A stretch of DNA of 64,000 nt from Mesorhizobium sp. (lineage in GTDB: Bacteria > Pseudomonadota > Alphaproteobacteria > Rhizobiales > Rhizobiaceae): NCBI GenBank assembly GCA_004017535.1, contig SAJS01000003.1:1-64000 (forward strand), written 5' to 3'. Position numbers and translations under genes: made by a program. Under the pieces are notes generated by a model. The model had not been told where the DNA came from and did not search any database. It worked only from the letters and a program-made list of their open reading frames with translations. This document shows positions 18,397 through 27,766 of the stretch, piece by piece (within the stretch, counting starts at the first letter, position 1; each line of letters opens with the position of its first letter).

Positions 18397-19146
18397 CTAC
18401 TCTACCCCCTGCCCCATCCGCCGCGCGGCGTAGCGCTCTATGGCCGACAGACCGTCATAGATCAGCACCGCAAGCGCTGCCACAATCAGGCCGCCCTGCA
18501 GAACGAAGGCGAGGTTGTTCGAGATCAGGCCGGCGATGATCACCTCGCCCAGGGTCTTGGCGGCGACCGTCGAGCCGATCGTCGCGGTGGCGAGGCTGAT
18601 GACGACCGAGAGCCGGATACCGCCCAGGATCACCGGGGCGCTCAGCGGCAGCTCGACCTTCATCAGCCTTTGCCAACCGGTCATGCCGGCGCCGCGCGCC
18701 GCTTCCATCACGTTGCCCGGCAGCGTGGTCAGCGCGGTCAGCGCATTCTCGAAGATCGGCAACAACCCATAGAGGAAGAGCGCGATCAGCGTCGGCTTCT
18801 CGCCGAAGCCGACGGCCGGAACCGCTAGCGCCAGCACGGCAACCGGCGGAAAGGTCTGGCCGATATTGACCAGGCTGCGCGACAAGGGCAGGAACTCGGC
18901 GCCTGCCGGCCTGGTGACCAGGATGGCTAAAGCCACCGCGACAATCGTTGCTGCGACCGTCGCGACAAGGACGGTCCGCAGGTGCTGCAGGGTCAGGCTC
19001 AGCAGGCTGCCCTGGTTGTAGATTGCCGGCGCCCCGTTCTCTGTCAGGGGTTTCAGAAGTGGCTCGAACCAGCTGGGGCTGGTGATGAAGACCACCAGCA
19101 ACGCCAGGACGGCCAGCCTCAGCAGCGCGGGCAGCCGGGCTTTCAT
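18397..19146 (-). CDS. Osmoprotectant ABC transporter permease (YehW type)
   Basis: A 249-residue inner-membrane permease with about six helices and the EAA-type loop MEAARGAGMTGWQRLMKVEL. It is the last gene of a four-gene minus-strand transporter operon ordered binding protein, large permease, ATPase, small permease, as in yehZYXW. The ATG overlaps the ATPase stop by 4 bases. Substrates in the family are glycine betaine, choline or related osmolytes, often with low affinity. Confidence 0.88.
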   Translation of the reverse strand: MKARLPALLRLAVLALLVVFITSPSWFEPLLKPLTENGAPAIYNQGSLLSLTLQHLRTVLVATVAATIVAVALAILVTRPAGAEFLPLSRSLVNIGQTFPPVAVLALAVPAVGFGEKPTLIALFLYGLLPIFENALTALTTLPGNVMEAARGAGMTGWQRLMKVELPLSAPVILGGIRLSVVISLATATIGSTVAAKTLGEVIIAGLISNNLAFVLQGGLIVAALAVLIYDGLSAIERYAARRMGQGVE

Positions 19147-20081
19147 TGCGGCCTCGCCGCGCGCTTCACCAAGCCTTCGACGGTGACGCGGCCCAATGCC
19201 TTACCGTCGGCGTCTTTTACCGGCAGCGCAGGGCGGCCCGACCACAGGAGCTCGGCCAGCGCGTCGCGCTGTGTGGCGTCACCGGGGATCGCCTCCCCTT
19301 CCGCGCTACCCGGCTCCACGGCGTCTCTCACATGGCCAAGCGAGAGCAGTCGGAATGGCCTTTCACTGGCGCCGACCAACGTCTCGACGAAGGCGCTTGC
19401 CGGCCTGGCCAGAATCTCCGCCGGTTTTGCGTATTGCACCAGCTTGCCGGCATCCATGACGGCGATCTTGTCGCCCAGATGCACCGCCTCTTCCATGTCG
19501 TGGGTGACGAGGATGATGGTGGTGCCGAAACGCTTCTGGATCGCCAGCAGATCCTCCTGCGCCTTGGTGCGGATGATCGGATCCAGCGCGCCGAAGGGCT
19601 CATCCATCAAAAGCACGTTGGGCTCGGCGGCCAGAGCGCGGGCCACGCCGACACGCTGCTGCTGGCCGCCGGAAAGCTCGTGCGGGTAACGCGGGCCGTA
19701 GGCCTGTGGATCGAGCTGGTAGAGTGTCATCAGCTCGTCGACACGCGCCTTGATGCGATCCCTGTCCCAGCCGAGCAGCAGCGGCACGGTGGCGATGTTC
19801 TGCGCCACCGTGCGATGCGGAAACAGGCCGTGGCCCTGAATGGCGTAGCCGATGCTGCGACGCAGCTGATAGCCGGGCACGGAGCGGTTGTCGGCGCCGT
19901 CTAGCTTGATGACGCCGGAGGTCGGCTCGACCAGCCGGTTGATCATTCTGAGCAGCGTCGTCTTGCCGGATCCGGATGTGCCGACAATGGTGGCGATGGT
20001 TCGCGGTTCGATAATCATCGAAACATTGTCGACCACAGTCGTCTCGTCATAGCGCTTGGTGATGCCCTCGATCTCGATCAT
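19143..20081 (-). CDS. Osmoprotectant ABC transporter ATPase (YehX type)
   Basis: A 312-residue ABC ATPase that drives uptake. Walker A GTSGSGKTTLL, Q-loop, signature LSGGQQQRVGVARAL, Walker B VLLMDEPFGALDP and switch VTHDMEEA are all intact. A C-terminal CBS-like section (GRPALPVKDADGKALGRVTV) is typical of OpuCA/ProV relatives, where it senses ionic strength. It overlaps both neighbours by 4 bases, so expression is coupled. Confidence 0.92.
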   Translation of the reverse strand: MIEIEGITKRYDETTVVDNVSMIIEPRTIATIVGTSGSGKTTLLRMINRLVEPTSGVIKLDGADNRSVPGYQLRRSIGYAIQGHGLFPHRTVAQNIATVPLLLGWDRDRIKARVDELMTLYQLDPQAYGPRYPHELSGGQQQRVGVARALAAEPNVLLMDEPFGALDPIIRTKAQEDLLAIQKRFGTTIILVTHDMEEAVHLGDKIAVMDAGKLVQYAKPAEILARPASAFVETLVGASERPFRLLSLGHVRDAVEPGSAEGEAIPGDATQRDALAELLWSGRPALPVKDADGKALGRVTVEGLVKRAARPQ

Positions 20082-21292
20082 GCCGTTTCAACTATCCTGC
20101 GCTTGGTGGCGGTCATCTCGATGACCGCGTCGAGGATGATGGCAGCCGCAAAGGCCAACGCCACGGTGGGCAGCGCGCCGAGCAGCACCAGATCCATCGC
20201 CGTCTGGCCGACGCCCTGGAAGACAAACACGCCGAAGCCACCGCCGCCGATCAGCGCGGCTATGGTGGCAAGGCCGATATTCTGCACCAGCACGATGCGG
20301 ATGCCGGTCAGGATCACCGGAAAGGCGAGCGGGAACTCGACATCGAACAGGCGCTGGCGGTCGGTCATGCCCACGCCGCGCGCGGCGTCGTTGGCCGCTC
20401 GGGGCACACCAGCCAGCCCGACCACGGTGTTGGCCACGACCGGCAACAGCGAATAGAGGAAAAGCGCGACAAAGGCGGGTGCGGTGCCGATGCCCCTGAT
20501 GCCGATCGCGGCGGCCCCCGGCACGTGGACGGCGACCCAGCCGAGCGGCGCGATCAACAGGCCGAACAGCGCTATGGAGGGAATGGTCTGGATGATGTTG
20601 AGCACATTCAGCACGCCCGCCTGCAGCTTCTCGACGCGATGGCAAAGGATGCCGAGCGGTATGCCGACGATCACCGCGCCAGCCAGCGAGCCAAGCGCCA
20701 GGCTAACGTGCTTGGAAGCCTCTGCCCAGAAACTGTCGGCGCGGCTGGCATATTCCTTGAGGATGGAGAGGCTATCCCAGCTTCCCGAGACGAGCAGCAC
20801 GGCAATGGCGAGCGCGGCAAGCACGAGCACGCCGACGCGCGACCAGGGCGACAGGTTCAGCCTGGTCAGCACATCGGCCAACAGCAGGGTAAAGGCAAAG
20901 ATCAGCAGCCAGAAACCGGAGGCGGGCGCGACGCGGGCAAAGGTATTTCCGGCAGGCGTCAGGAAACCGCCGGCGGTGCCGATCAGGACCGATAGCGCGA
21001 CCAGCGCGACGACGCTGACCGCCAGCCTGAGGATGAGCGGCGTCCTGAGCAAGGCGACGATGGCGGCGGCGATCACCACAGCCACCAGTACCATGCCAAG
21101 CGCGGGCGGCAGCGCTTCGAGGATCGAACGCGCCTGCCCTGGCACGATGCGGTTGGCGCGGAACGTGGCAAAGGGAGCCGCCAAGGCAGCGTAGGCGACG
21201 ATCGCGGCAATGACGACGCCGAGCTTGTCGAAGCGGATGGTCACGATCGCCCCCAATTGGCGGCGCACCGCAGCACGGCGCGCCGAGCTCAC
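20078..21292 (-). CDS. Osmoprotectant ABC transporter permease, long form (YehY type)
   Basis: A 404-residue permease. The first half adds several membrane helices before the conserved permease domain (HVSLALGSLAGAVIVGIPLG, then ANDAARGVGMTDRQRLFDVE, the EAA loop), matching YehY rather than short OpuCB proteins. The start is a GTG one base after the binding-protein stop; a GTG 17 codons later is an alternative. Confidence 0.87.
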   Translation of the reverse strand: MSSARRAAVRRQLGAIVTIRFDKLGVVIAAIVAYAALAAPFATFRANRIVPGQARSILEALPPALGMVLVAVVIAAAIVALLRTPLILRLAVSVVALVALSVLIGTAGGFLTPAGNTFARVAPASGFWLLIFAFTLLLADVLTRLNLSPWSRVGVLVLAALAIAVLLVSGSWDSLSILKEYASRADSFWAEASKHVSLALGSLAGAVIVGIPLGILCHRVEKLQAGVLNVLNIIQTIPSIALFGLLIAPLGWVAVHVPGAAAIGIRGIGTAPAFVALFLYSLLPVVANTVVGLAGVPRAANDAARGVGMTDRQRLFDVEFPLAFPVILTGIRIVLVQNIGLATIAALIGGGGFGVFVFQGVGQTAMDLVLLGALPTVALAFAAAIILDAVIEMTATKRRIVETA

Positions 21293-21293
21293 C

Positions 21294-22205
21294 TCACTTC
21301 AAGAACCCGTTCTTCTTCAGAAAGTCCTCCGCCACGCCCTTGGCAGGCTCGCCACCCAGTTGGACGCGGCCATTGAGCTCCTGCAGCGTGACGAGATCGA
21401 GTTTGGCGAAGACCGGCTTCAGCAGCGCCTCGATTTCGGGATGCTGCTTAAGGACCTCTTCGCGGATGATCGGCGCCGGCTGGTAGACCGGCTGCACACC
21501 CTTGTCGTCCTCAAGCACGACGAGGCCGGACGGCTGGATGCCGCCGTCGGTGCCATAGACCATGGCGGCGTTGGCGCCGTTGGTCTGGTTGGCGGCGGCA
21601 GCGATGGTTGCCGCGGTGTCTCCGCCGGAGAGCGTGATCAACTGGTCAGGTTTAAGCGTGAAGCCGTAGGTCGTCTGGAAGGCGGGGAGCGCCGCCGCCG
21701 AATTGACGAACTCGGCGGAAGCCGCGAGCACCACCTTGCCGCCCCCGGCGACATACTTGCCGAAGTCCGTCAGGGTGGCGAGCTTGTTCTCGTCAGCCAC
21801 TTCCTTGCGCAGCGCGATCGCCCAAGTGTTGTTGGCTGGCGACGGCGACAGCCAGACGATCTTGTTGGCGTCATAATCGAGCTTCTTGGCGGTTTCGTAA
21901 GCCTTGGCGGCGTCCTTCCAGACCGGATCGTCGGCCTTCTGGAAGAAGAAGGCGGCATTGCCCGTATATTCCGGATAGATGTCGATCTCGCCGGCGGTGA
22001 TCGCCTTGCGCACGACAGGGGTCGCGCCGAGCTGGATGCGGTCGGTGGTCTTGATGTTGTTGGCGTTGAGCACGAGCTGGATGATGTTGCCCAGCACGCC
22101 GCCTTCGGTGTCGATCTTGGAGGACACCACCACCTGGGCATTCGCCGATGCCGTCGCGATGCCAAGCGCCGTCGCCGCGAAGGCGAGCTTTCTAACTGAA
22201 AACAT
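21294..22205 (-). CDS. Osmoprotectant ABC transporter substrate-binding protein (OsmF/YehZ type)
   Basis: A 303-residue periplasmic binding protein: signal peptide MFSVRKLAFAATALGIATAS with cleavage at ANA, then the OpuAC-type domain VVVSSKIDTEGGVLGNIIQL, GEIDIYPEYTGNAAFFF and SPANNTWAIAL. AAGGGA precedes the ATG. First gene of the yehZYXW-like operon. On the minus strand GAAAC-N17-CGTT at 22264-22289 is one mismatch from an EcfG promoter, a weak hint of stress control. Confidence 0.9.
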   Translation of the reverse strand: MFSVRKLAFAATALGIATASANAQVVVSSKIDTEGGVLGNIIQLVLNANNIKTTDRIQLGATPVVRKAITAGEIDIYPEYTGNAAFFFQKADDPVWKDAAKAYETAKKLDYDANKIVWLSPSPANNTWAIALRKEVADENKLATLTDFGKYVAGGGKVVLAASAEFVNSAAALPAFQTTYGFTLKPDQLITLSGGDTAATIAAAANQTNGANAAMVYGTDGGIQPSGLVVLEDDKGVQPVYQPAPIIREEVLKQHPEIEALLKPVFAKLDLVTLQELNGRVQLGGEPAKGVAEDFLKKNGFLK

Positions 22206-22363
22206 TGTGAAAAATCCCTTGCAATGAACCGATTGATCGGTGGCCGCATATGAGCACGGGGTCAACGGCCAGTCGGGGCATACGGTTTCATAACTATGGG
22301 GATACACGCAATAATTTTGTTCGGCCCGGACGAAGGCCCTGGCCGCGCCTCAAAGATGGCAAT

Positions 22364-22380
22364 GCCGACCTAAGGTCGGC
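22364..22380. promoter_or_regulatory. Perfect 17-bp palindrome upstream of the FMN reductase gene
   Basis: GCCGACCT-A-AGGTCGGC, 70 bases before the reductase start. It could be an operator or a small hairpin; no adjacent regulator gene is present. Confidence 0.35.
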
Positions 22381-22449
22381 TGGTGGCCTGCCCTGTTCTG
22401 GGGATATTAGAGAAGGGCGGGTCGGCGGCCAAAAAACAGGGAGTGTGTC

Positions 22450-23022
22450 ATGGCCAAGCATAAAGTCGGCTATCTCATCGGCAGCCTCGCCAAGGGCTCC
22501 ATCAACCGCAAGCTTGCGAAGGCTCTCGTCAAACTGGCGCCGCCCGAACTTGAAATGACGGAAATCCCCTTCAAGGACCTGCCGCTCTACAGCTACGACT
22601 ATGATGCCGAATTTCCGCCGGTCGCCCTGGAGTTCAAGAAGGCCATCGCGTCCGTCCAGGCAGTGCTTTTCGTCACGCCGGAATACAACCGCTCGATCCC
22701 CGGCGGCCTGAAGAACGCGATCGACTGGGCGAGCAGGCCCTACGGCAAGAACGCTTTCGCCCGCAAACCGACCGCCGTCATCGGAACCTCGCCAGGCGCG
22801 ATAGCGACAGCCGTCGCCCAGCAAAGCCTGCGCAGCGTGCTCAGCTTCTGCAACGCACCCCAGATGAACTCTCCCGAAGCCTATATCCAGTTTACCCCGG
22901 GATTGATCACCGACGACGGAGAGGTGACTGTGAAATCAACCGAAACATTCCTGCGCAACTACATGCAGGAGTTCCACATGTTCATCGCGCGGGTGCTGCA
23001 GGTGCTCCCGCCTGATGCATGA
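22450..23022 (+). CDS. NADPH-dependent FMN reductase / quinone reductase family
   Basis: A 190-residue flavodoxin-fold enzyme that reduces FMN, quinones or similar acceptors with NAD(P)H. Typical motifs: GYLIGSLAKGSINRKLAKAL near the N-terminus (phosphate loop) and VTPEYNRSIPGGLKNAIDWA. Length is normal for the family. Lone gene between two convergent units; physiological substrate unknown. Confidence 0.87.
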   Translation: MAKHKVGYLIGSLAKGSINRKLAKALVKLAPPELEMTEIPFKDLPLYSYDYDAEFPPVALEFKKAIASVQAVLFVTPEYNRSIPGGLKNAIDWASRPYGKNAFARKPTAVIGTSPGAIATAVAQQSLRSVLSFCNAPQMNSPEAYIQFTPGLITDDGEVTVKSTETFLRNYMQEFHMFIARVLQVLPPDA

Positions 23023-23069
23023 CGCCGGCCGTTTCGGACTTGTCGCCGGAACGGCCTTTGGCACCTTCC

Positions 23070-24290
23070 TCAGACTTTGCGGAGGCCCATCATCTTCAAC
23101 GTGCCGAGCGCGACAAAGCAAAGCGCGACGACCGGGAAGACGATCCAGTTGAGCATCGTCCAGCCCCACGCGTTGTAGATCGCGCCTGACATGAGGGAGG
23201 AGAAGGTGACGGAGCCGAACAGGACGAAGTCGTGGAACCCCTGCACCTTGCTCTTCTCGGAAGGGCGGTAGCTGGCCGCGACCATGGTGGTTGCGCCGAT
23301 GAAGCCGAAGTTCCAGCCAAGCCCGAGCAGGATCAGCGCCGTCCAGAATTGCCACAGGTGCAGCCCGGAAAGCGCCACCGTGGCGCAGCCGATCAGAAGC
23401 ACGAGGCCAGCGGCCAGGACGCGTTCGGGGCCGAAGCGGTGGATCAGCGAGCCGGTGAAGAAGCTCGGCCCGAACATGGCCATGACGTGCCAGGAAATGC
23501 CCAGCGTCGCATCGTCTTCCGACAGGCCGCAGCCGACCATGGCGAGCGGCGCGCCGGTCATGACGAAGCTCATCAGCGCGTAGCTGCCGACGGTGCAGAA
23601 AAGTGCTGCGACGAAACGCGGCTGAGTGACGATTTCAGCCAGCGGCCGGGCATCGCTTGCAGCGGTTTCGGTGACGGTGTTGGTCGTTGAAGACACACGC
23701 AGGAACGACAGGATAAGCGCGCCAACCGCCGCAAGTGGCAGGATCGAAGCGAAAGATCCCGCGAACATGACCGGGGCCAGCAGTTCGCGGGTGTAAATGA
23801 CGATCTGCGGTCCGAGGATGGCGGTGACGATGCCGCCCGCCAGCACAAAGGAGATGGCGCGCGCCCTGAATTGGGGCGGCGCGTTGTCGGCGGCCGCGAA
23901 GCGAAACTGCTGCACGAAGGCGCCGCCGACGCCGATCACGCAAAGGCCGAAGGCAAACAGCCAAAAGCTCGCCTGGAAGAGCGCTAGCGTCGCGATCAGG
24001 CCGCCGAGCGCAGTAACCACGGTGCCGGTCATGAAGCCGCCGCGATAGCCGAGGCTGCGGATGATGGCGGCGGCCGGCAAGGCTCCGAGCGCCACGCCGA
24101 GATTGAAGCCGGTGATCGGCGCGGTCGCCAGCGACTTGTCGGGACCGAGTAGGTATTGCCCGGCCAGCGCGCCGAGCGAAATGGCGATCGGAGCAGCCGA
24201 ACCGACGATCGCCTGCGCGGCGGCAAGCAGGACGGCTGTGCGACGCCCTTCCCTGCCGGTCCCGGCGACCGCGGCCGTTGCGGTCGTCAC
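23070..24290 (-). CDS. Major facilitator superfamily transporter
   Basis: A 406-residue protein with about 12 membrane helices and MFS-type cytoplasmic loops ([40 protein letters not shown]). The GTG start overlaps the nusB stop (GTGA), so it is read from the end of the riboflavin operon, though its substrate need not be a flavin. No subfamily signature is visible to me. Confidence 0.83.
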   Translation of the reverse strand: MTTATAAVAGTGREGRRTAVLLAAAQAIVGSAAPIAISLGALAGQYLLGPDKSLATAPITGFNLGVALGALPAAAIIRSLGYRGGFMTGTVVTALGGLIATLALFQASFWLFAFGLCVIGVGGAFVQQFRFAAADNAPPQFRARAISFVLAGGIVTAILGPQIVIYTRELLAPVMFAGSFASILPLAAVGALILSFLRVSSTTNTVTETAASDARPLAEIVTQPRFVAALFCTVGSYALMSFVMTGAPLAMVGCGLSEDDATLGISWHVMAMFGPSFFTGSLIHRFGPERVLAAGLVLLIGCATVALSGLHLWQFWTALILLGLGWNFGFIGATTMVAASYRPSEKSKVQGFHDFVLFGSVTFSSLMSGAIYNAWGWTMLNWIVFPVVALCFVALGTLKMMGLRKV

Positions 24291-24781
24291 GAAGCGTCCT
24301 TGCCGCGCCCCTCACCGCGAACCCGGCGCGAGACGCGATCGAGAACGGCATTCACCAGCTTGGGTTCGTCTTCCTCGTAAAAAGCTTTTGCGATGTCGAC
24401 ATATTCGGACACGATCACGGCCACCGGCACGTCTTCGCGCTTCATCAATTCGTAGACGCCGGCGCGCAGGATGGCGCGCAGCGTCGAATCCAGCCGCGAC
24501 AGCGGCCAATCCTCGGTCAGCGCCTGGCGGATGACGGGGTCGATGGTCTTCTGGTTCTCGACGACGCCGGTCAGGATGGCGCGGAACCATTGCGCGTCCG
24601 CCTCGCGGTAAAGCGCGCCATCGACTTCCTTGCCGAGGCGGAAGGCCTCATATTCGGCCGTGATCTCGAAGACGCCGCTGCCGGCCACATCCATCTGATA
24701 AAGCGCCTGAACGGCAGCAAGGCGGGCGGCGCCGCGCTTGTTGGCGTGACGTACCGCTCCGGTCGAGGCAGGCTCGGTCAC
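24287..24781 (-). CDS. nusB: Transcription antitermination factor NusB
   Basis: A 164-residue all-helical protein that, with NusE, binds boxA RNA in rRNA antitermination. Seen: [38 protein letters not shown] and [20 protein letters not shown], then FVNAVLD-like LVNAVLDRV. Start GTG at 24781 overlaps the ribH stop by 4 bases. Coupling to ribH is the normal arrangement. Confidence 0.95.
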   Translation of the reverse strand: MTEPASTGAVRHANKRGAARLAAVQALYQMDVAGSGVFEITAEYEAFRLGKEVDGALYREADAQWFRAILTGVVENQKTIDPVIRQALTEDWPLSRLDSTLRAILRAGVYELMKREDVPVAVIVSEYVDIAKAFYEEDEPKLVNAVLDRVSRRVRGEGRGKDAS

Positions 24782-25272
24782 GATTGGGCTCCGAATTTCT
24801 CTTTGAGCGCGATCATGGTCAGCGCCGCGCGCGCGGCGAAGCCACCCTTGTCGCCCTCGGTCCTCTTCGCGCGCGTCCATGCCTGCGCGTCGTTCTCGGT
24901 GGTCAGGATACCGTTGCCCACCGCGATCGCCTCCTGCACCGCAAGGTCCATCAGCGCGCGGCTCGATTCATTGGCGACGATGTCGAAATGATAGGTATCG
25001 CCGCGGATGATGGTTCCGAGCGCGACGAAGCCGTCATAATGCGTGCCGCCCTCGGCAGCGCCATCGAGCGCGAAGGTGATGACGGCCGGTATCTCCAGCG
25101 AGCCGGGAACGGTCACGACGTCATAGGTGGCGCCGGCATCATCGAGCGCGGCTGTCGCCCCTTCCAGAAGCGCGTCGGCAAGATCGTCGTGAAAACGCGC
25201 TTCGACAATGAGCAGATGCGCCTTCGCCTTCGGGCGAATGAACGCTTTGCCGTGTTGGGATGTGCCTGCCAT
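24778..25272 (-). CDS. ribH: 6,7-dimethyl-8-ribityllumazine synthase
   Basis: Penultimate riboflavin enzyme: condenses 5-amino-6-ribitylaminouracil with dihydroxybutanone phosphate. Seen: [36 protein letters not shown] and [20 protein letters not shown], with the catalytic His region. 164 residues. It is separated from ribE by a toxin-antitoxin pair but remains coupled to nusB. Confidence 0.96.
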   Translation of the reverse strand: MAGTSQHGKAFIRPKAKAHLLIVEARFHDDLADALLEGATAALDDAGATYDVVTVPGSLEIPAVITFALDGAAEGGTHYDGFVALGTIIRGDTYHFDIVANESSRALMDLAVQEAIAVGNGILTTENDAQAWTRAKRTEGDKGGFAARAALTMIALKEKFGAQS

Positions 25273-25351
25273 AAAAGTCTCCGGGGGGTTGCCGGTGACT
25301 TAGGCCGAAGCGGGGTTGATCGCAAGCGGAAGATTGGCAGAGATGATCGTC

Positions 25352-25627
25352 CTATCGATCCTCTCTGGCATGCCACAGACGCAGCACCAAAATTGTGGTG
25401 TTCTGGATTTCGTACCGAATTTCGTAGTTGCCTACTAAAATGCGACGCACCTCACGCGACTCGTACTGTTCCAGTTTCTCACCGATGCGCGGATATTCGA
25501 TCAACCGTTTCGGCGCCGCGGTGAGCGACTGCACCACGCGTGCAGCGGCTTGGCTATTAGCTGGCGCGAGAAAATCATGAAGCCTGACCAGATCGGACAA
25601 TGCCTTGCTGGTCCACTTCAATTCCAT
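25352..25627 (-). CDS. RelE/ParE-family toxin
   Basis: A 91-residue basic toxin: MELKWTSKALSDLVRLHDFL, ending in GNYEIRYEIQNTTILVLRLW and HAREDR, the ParE/RelE C-terminal pattern (Y-I-Y-x8-I-L-R-x-x-H-x-R-x). ParE-type members poison gyrase, RelE-type cleave mRNA; which applies is not clear. The ATG shares one base with the antitoxin stop (TGATG). Confidence 0.85.
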   Translation of the reverse strand: MELKWTSKALSDLVRLHDFLAPANSQAAARVVQSLTAAPKRLIEYPRIGEKLEQYESREVRRILVGNYEIRYEIQNTTILVLRLWHAREDR

Positions 25628-25887
25628 CAACGCGGCACCGGCAATGGGTTTTCAGTTCCAAGGCTGTCAGCCCAGGCTTGGACCGCTTGGTGGTCTATAA
25701 CCCGACCAGCGTCCACGTCAGCTAGTGCCTCAAGCGTGAGCTTGTGGCGCTCTTCCTCCAGATCGACCCAAGCCGAAAGGGCTTGTTTGACGATCCAGCC
25801 GCGCGGACGCTCCAAACGCGCAGCAAGTTGGTCCACTTTCTCGGCGAGTGGCAAAGGAACGTGAGCGGTGATGACCTTGGTGTCCAT
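25627..25887 (-). CDS. Ribbon-helix-helix antitoxin (CopG type)
   Basis: An 86-residue protein whose N-terminus (MDTKVITAHVPLPLAEKVDQ, LAARLERPRGWIVKQALSAW) is a ribbon-helix-helix DNA-binding domain and whose C-terminus (DHQAVQAWADSLGTENPLPV) would wrap the toxin. It precedes and overlaps the toxin gene. It probably represses its own promoter in the spacer after ribE. The pair lies inside the riboflavin cluster. Confidence 0.85.
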   Translation of the reverse strand: MDTKVITAHVPLPLAEKVDQLAARLERPRGWIVKQALSAWVDLEEERHKLTLEALADVDAGRVIDHQAVQAWADSLGTENPLPVPR

Positions 25888-25957
25888 ATAACCTCGCAAT
25901 CAAGTTTAATCATAGTGATTGAATCTGATTAAGTCGAGAAAAGCTTTGAGCCTTGCC

Positions 25958-26575
25958 TCAAAGCCCCTCTTTCGCAGCCTCCGCCAGGCGCGCGGCGTAG
26001 CGAGCCATGGTGTCGATCTCGATGTTGACGCGGTCGCCGGCCTGCCGCTCGCCCCAGGTGGTGACGCTCAGCGAGTGCTGGATCAGGAGAACGTCGAAGC
26101 GGGTGCCTTCCACCTTGTTGACGGTGAGCGATGTGCCGTCGAGCGCGACCGAGCCCTTGGGCGCAATGAATTTGGCCAGATGGCGCGGTGCCTCCAGCGT
26201 GAAGCGTACGGCGTCGCCCTCCTCCTTGCGCTCGACGATCTCGGCGGTGCCGTCGACATGGCCGGAGACGATGTGGCCGCCGAGCTCGTCGCCGATCTTC
26301 AGCGCCCGTTCGAGATTGATCCGGGTGCCGGATTTCCAGCTCGACGCGGTGGTCAGCCTGAGCGCTTCCTCCCAGGCCTCCACCTCGAACCAGCGCGCGT
26401 TCGACCCATGTTCGGGGAGCGCCGTGACGGTAAGGCAGACACCGCCGCAGGAAATCGAGGCGCCAATCGCGATGGTCTCCGGATCGTAGGCCGTGTCGAT
26501 GCGCAGGCCGACGCCTTCGGCGAGCGGCTTCACAGCGGCTACCGTACCGACGTCAGTCACAATTCCCGTAAACAT
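25958..26575 (-). CDS. ribE: Riboflavin synthase, alpha type
   Basis: Last step of riboflavin synthesis: dismutation of two lumazines. A 205-residue protein with the N-terminus MFTGIVTDVGTV and two lumazine-binding repeats: IDTAYDPETIAIGASISCGG with CLTV in the first, and EIVERKEEGDAVRFTLEAP to VALDGTSLTVNKVE in the second. The ribD-ribE spacer contains a palindromic repeat. Confidence 0.96.
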   Translation of the reverse strand: MFTGIVTDVGTVAAVKPLAEGVGLRIDTAYDPETIAIGASISCGGVCLTVTALPEHGSNARWFEVEAWEEALRLTTASSWKSGTRINLERALKIGDELGGHIVSGHVDGTAEIVERKEEGDAVRFTLEAPRHLAKFIAPKGSVALDGTSLTVNKVEGTRFDVLLIQHSLSVTTWGERQAGDRVNIEIDTMARYAARLAEAAKEGL

Positions 26576-26595
26576 CAGAGAGTTTCTTTCGTTTT

Positions 26596-26644
26596 GACCA
26601 TGATCTGATCCAAAAACCGGTTTCCACTTTTTGAGATCATGGTC
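26596..26644. repeat. Short palindromic repeat overlapping the 3' end of ribD
   Basis: Inverted 11-base ends GACCATGATCT and AGATCATGGTC flank a core with AAAAACCGGTTTCCACTTTTTG, a layout that recurs in rhizobial genomes. The last bases of ribD, including its TGA (26637-26639), lie inside the right arm. Confidence 0.7.
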
Positions 26645-27764
26645 TTACCCATTCGGCGTAGCTGTCCTCGCCGAAGCGCATGTCGCGCAGTTTGCGAAAT
26701 CCGGCCGGGATATGGTCGGCGTCGATCGGCGATGCGATACCGTCTTCGCCAATGGCGTCCGGCCCCTGGAACAGGACGATACGGTCGACAAGGTCTTCCT
26801 CGAGGAAGGCCTTGGCCACCTTGGCGCCGCCTTCGACCAAAACGCTTGCCATGCCGAGCGCGGCAAGGTCTTCCAGCAATTCCGGCAGGGCGACGACGCC
26901 GTCATGGGTTTCGGTGCCGATGAAGCGCACGCCGGCGCGTTCGAGCGCGGCCCGCCGGTGCGGGTCGGCTTCGAGGCACGAGGCGACATAGAGCGGGACG
27001 CGGTCGACGCCGGACACCAGCTTGGATGTCTCCGGCAACCGGATCTGCCGATCGAGGATGATGCGCGCCGGCGAGCGGTTCTCCAGTCCCGGCAGGCGCA
27101 CGGTCAGCGCCGGATCGTCCTCGAGCGCGGTGCCGATGCCGACCAGGATGGCGTCGGACTCGGCGCGCATCAGATAGACATCGCGCCGCGCGATCTCGCC
27201 GGTGATGGCGACCTGGCCGGCGCCCTTGCGGCCGATCTTGCCGTCGCTCGAAAGCGCAAGCTTCAGAGTTACTTCCGGGCGCTTCTTCAGAGAACGAGTG
27301 AGATAGCCGGCCATCTGCTCGGCAGCCTCGGCTGCCAGCACCTTCTCCACCACCTCGACACCGGCGGCGCGCAGGATGGCGTAGCCTTTGCCGGAGACGC
27401 GCGGGTCGGGATCGCTGGCAGCGCCAACAACGCGTGCTACGCCGGCATTGACCAGTGCGTTGGCGCAAGGCGGCGTGCGGCCGTGATGAGCGCAAGGCTC
27501 CAATGTCACATAAGCGGTGGCGCCTCGGGCCAATTCACCGGCCTCGGACAGCGCCTCTGTCTCGGCATGCGGGCGCCCACCCACGGCGGTCACGCCGGTG
27601 CCGACGATCATCGGGCCGGCGCCGTCGTCGCGCACGATGATGGTGCCGACGGAAGGATTGGTCGAGGTGCGGCCGGCATTGCGGCGCGACAGCCTGATGG
27701 CCGCGGCCATGAAGCGGCGATCAAGCGCCGCCTGCGCGGCCTCGTCCAGTCGCGGTCCTGCCAT
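26637..27764 (-). CDS. ribD: Bifunctional diaminohydroxyphosphoribosylaminopyrimidine deaminase / uracil reductase
   Basis: Second and third steps of riboflavin synthesis in one 375-residue protein. The N-terminal zinc deaminase has HAETEAL and PCAHHGRTPPC (Zn ligands His and two Cys). The C-terminal reductase domain starts near PEVTLKLALSSDGKIGRKGA and has VLVEGGAKVAKAFLEEDLVD. Two bases separate the start from the nrdR stop. Its last codons come from a palindromic repeat. Confidence 0.95.
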   Translation of the reverse strand: MAGPRLDEAAQAALDRRFMAAAIRLSRRNAGRTSTNPSVGTIIVRDDGAGPMIVGTGVTAVGGRPHAETEALSEAGELARGATAYVTLEPCAHHGRTPPCANALVNAGVARVVGAASDPDPRVSGKGYAILRAAGVEVVEKVLAAEAAEQMAGYLTRSLKKRPEVTLKLALSSDGKIGRKGAGQVAITGEIARRDVYLMRAESDAILVGIGTALEDDPALTVRLPGLENRSPARIILDRQIRLPETSKLVSGVDRVPLYVASCLEADPHRRAALERAGVRFIGTETHDGVVALPELLEDLAALGMASVLVEGGAKVAKAFLEEDLVDRIVLFQGPDAIGEDGIASPIDADHIPAGFRKLRDMRFGEDSYAEWVRP

Positions 27765-27766
27765 GA

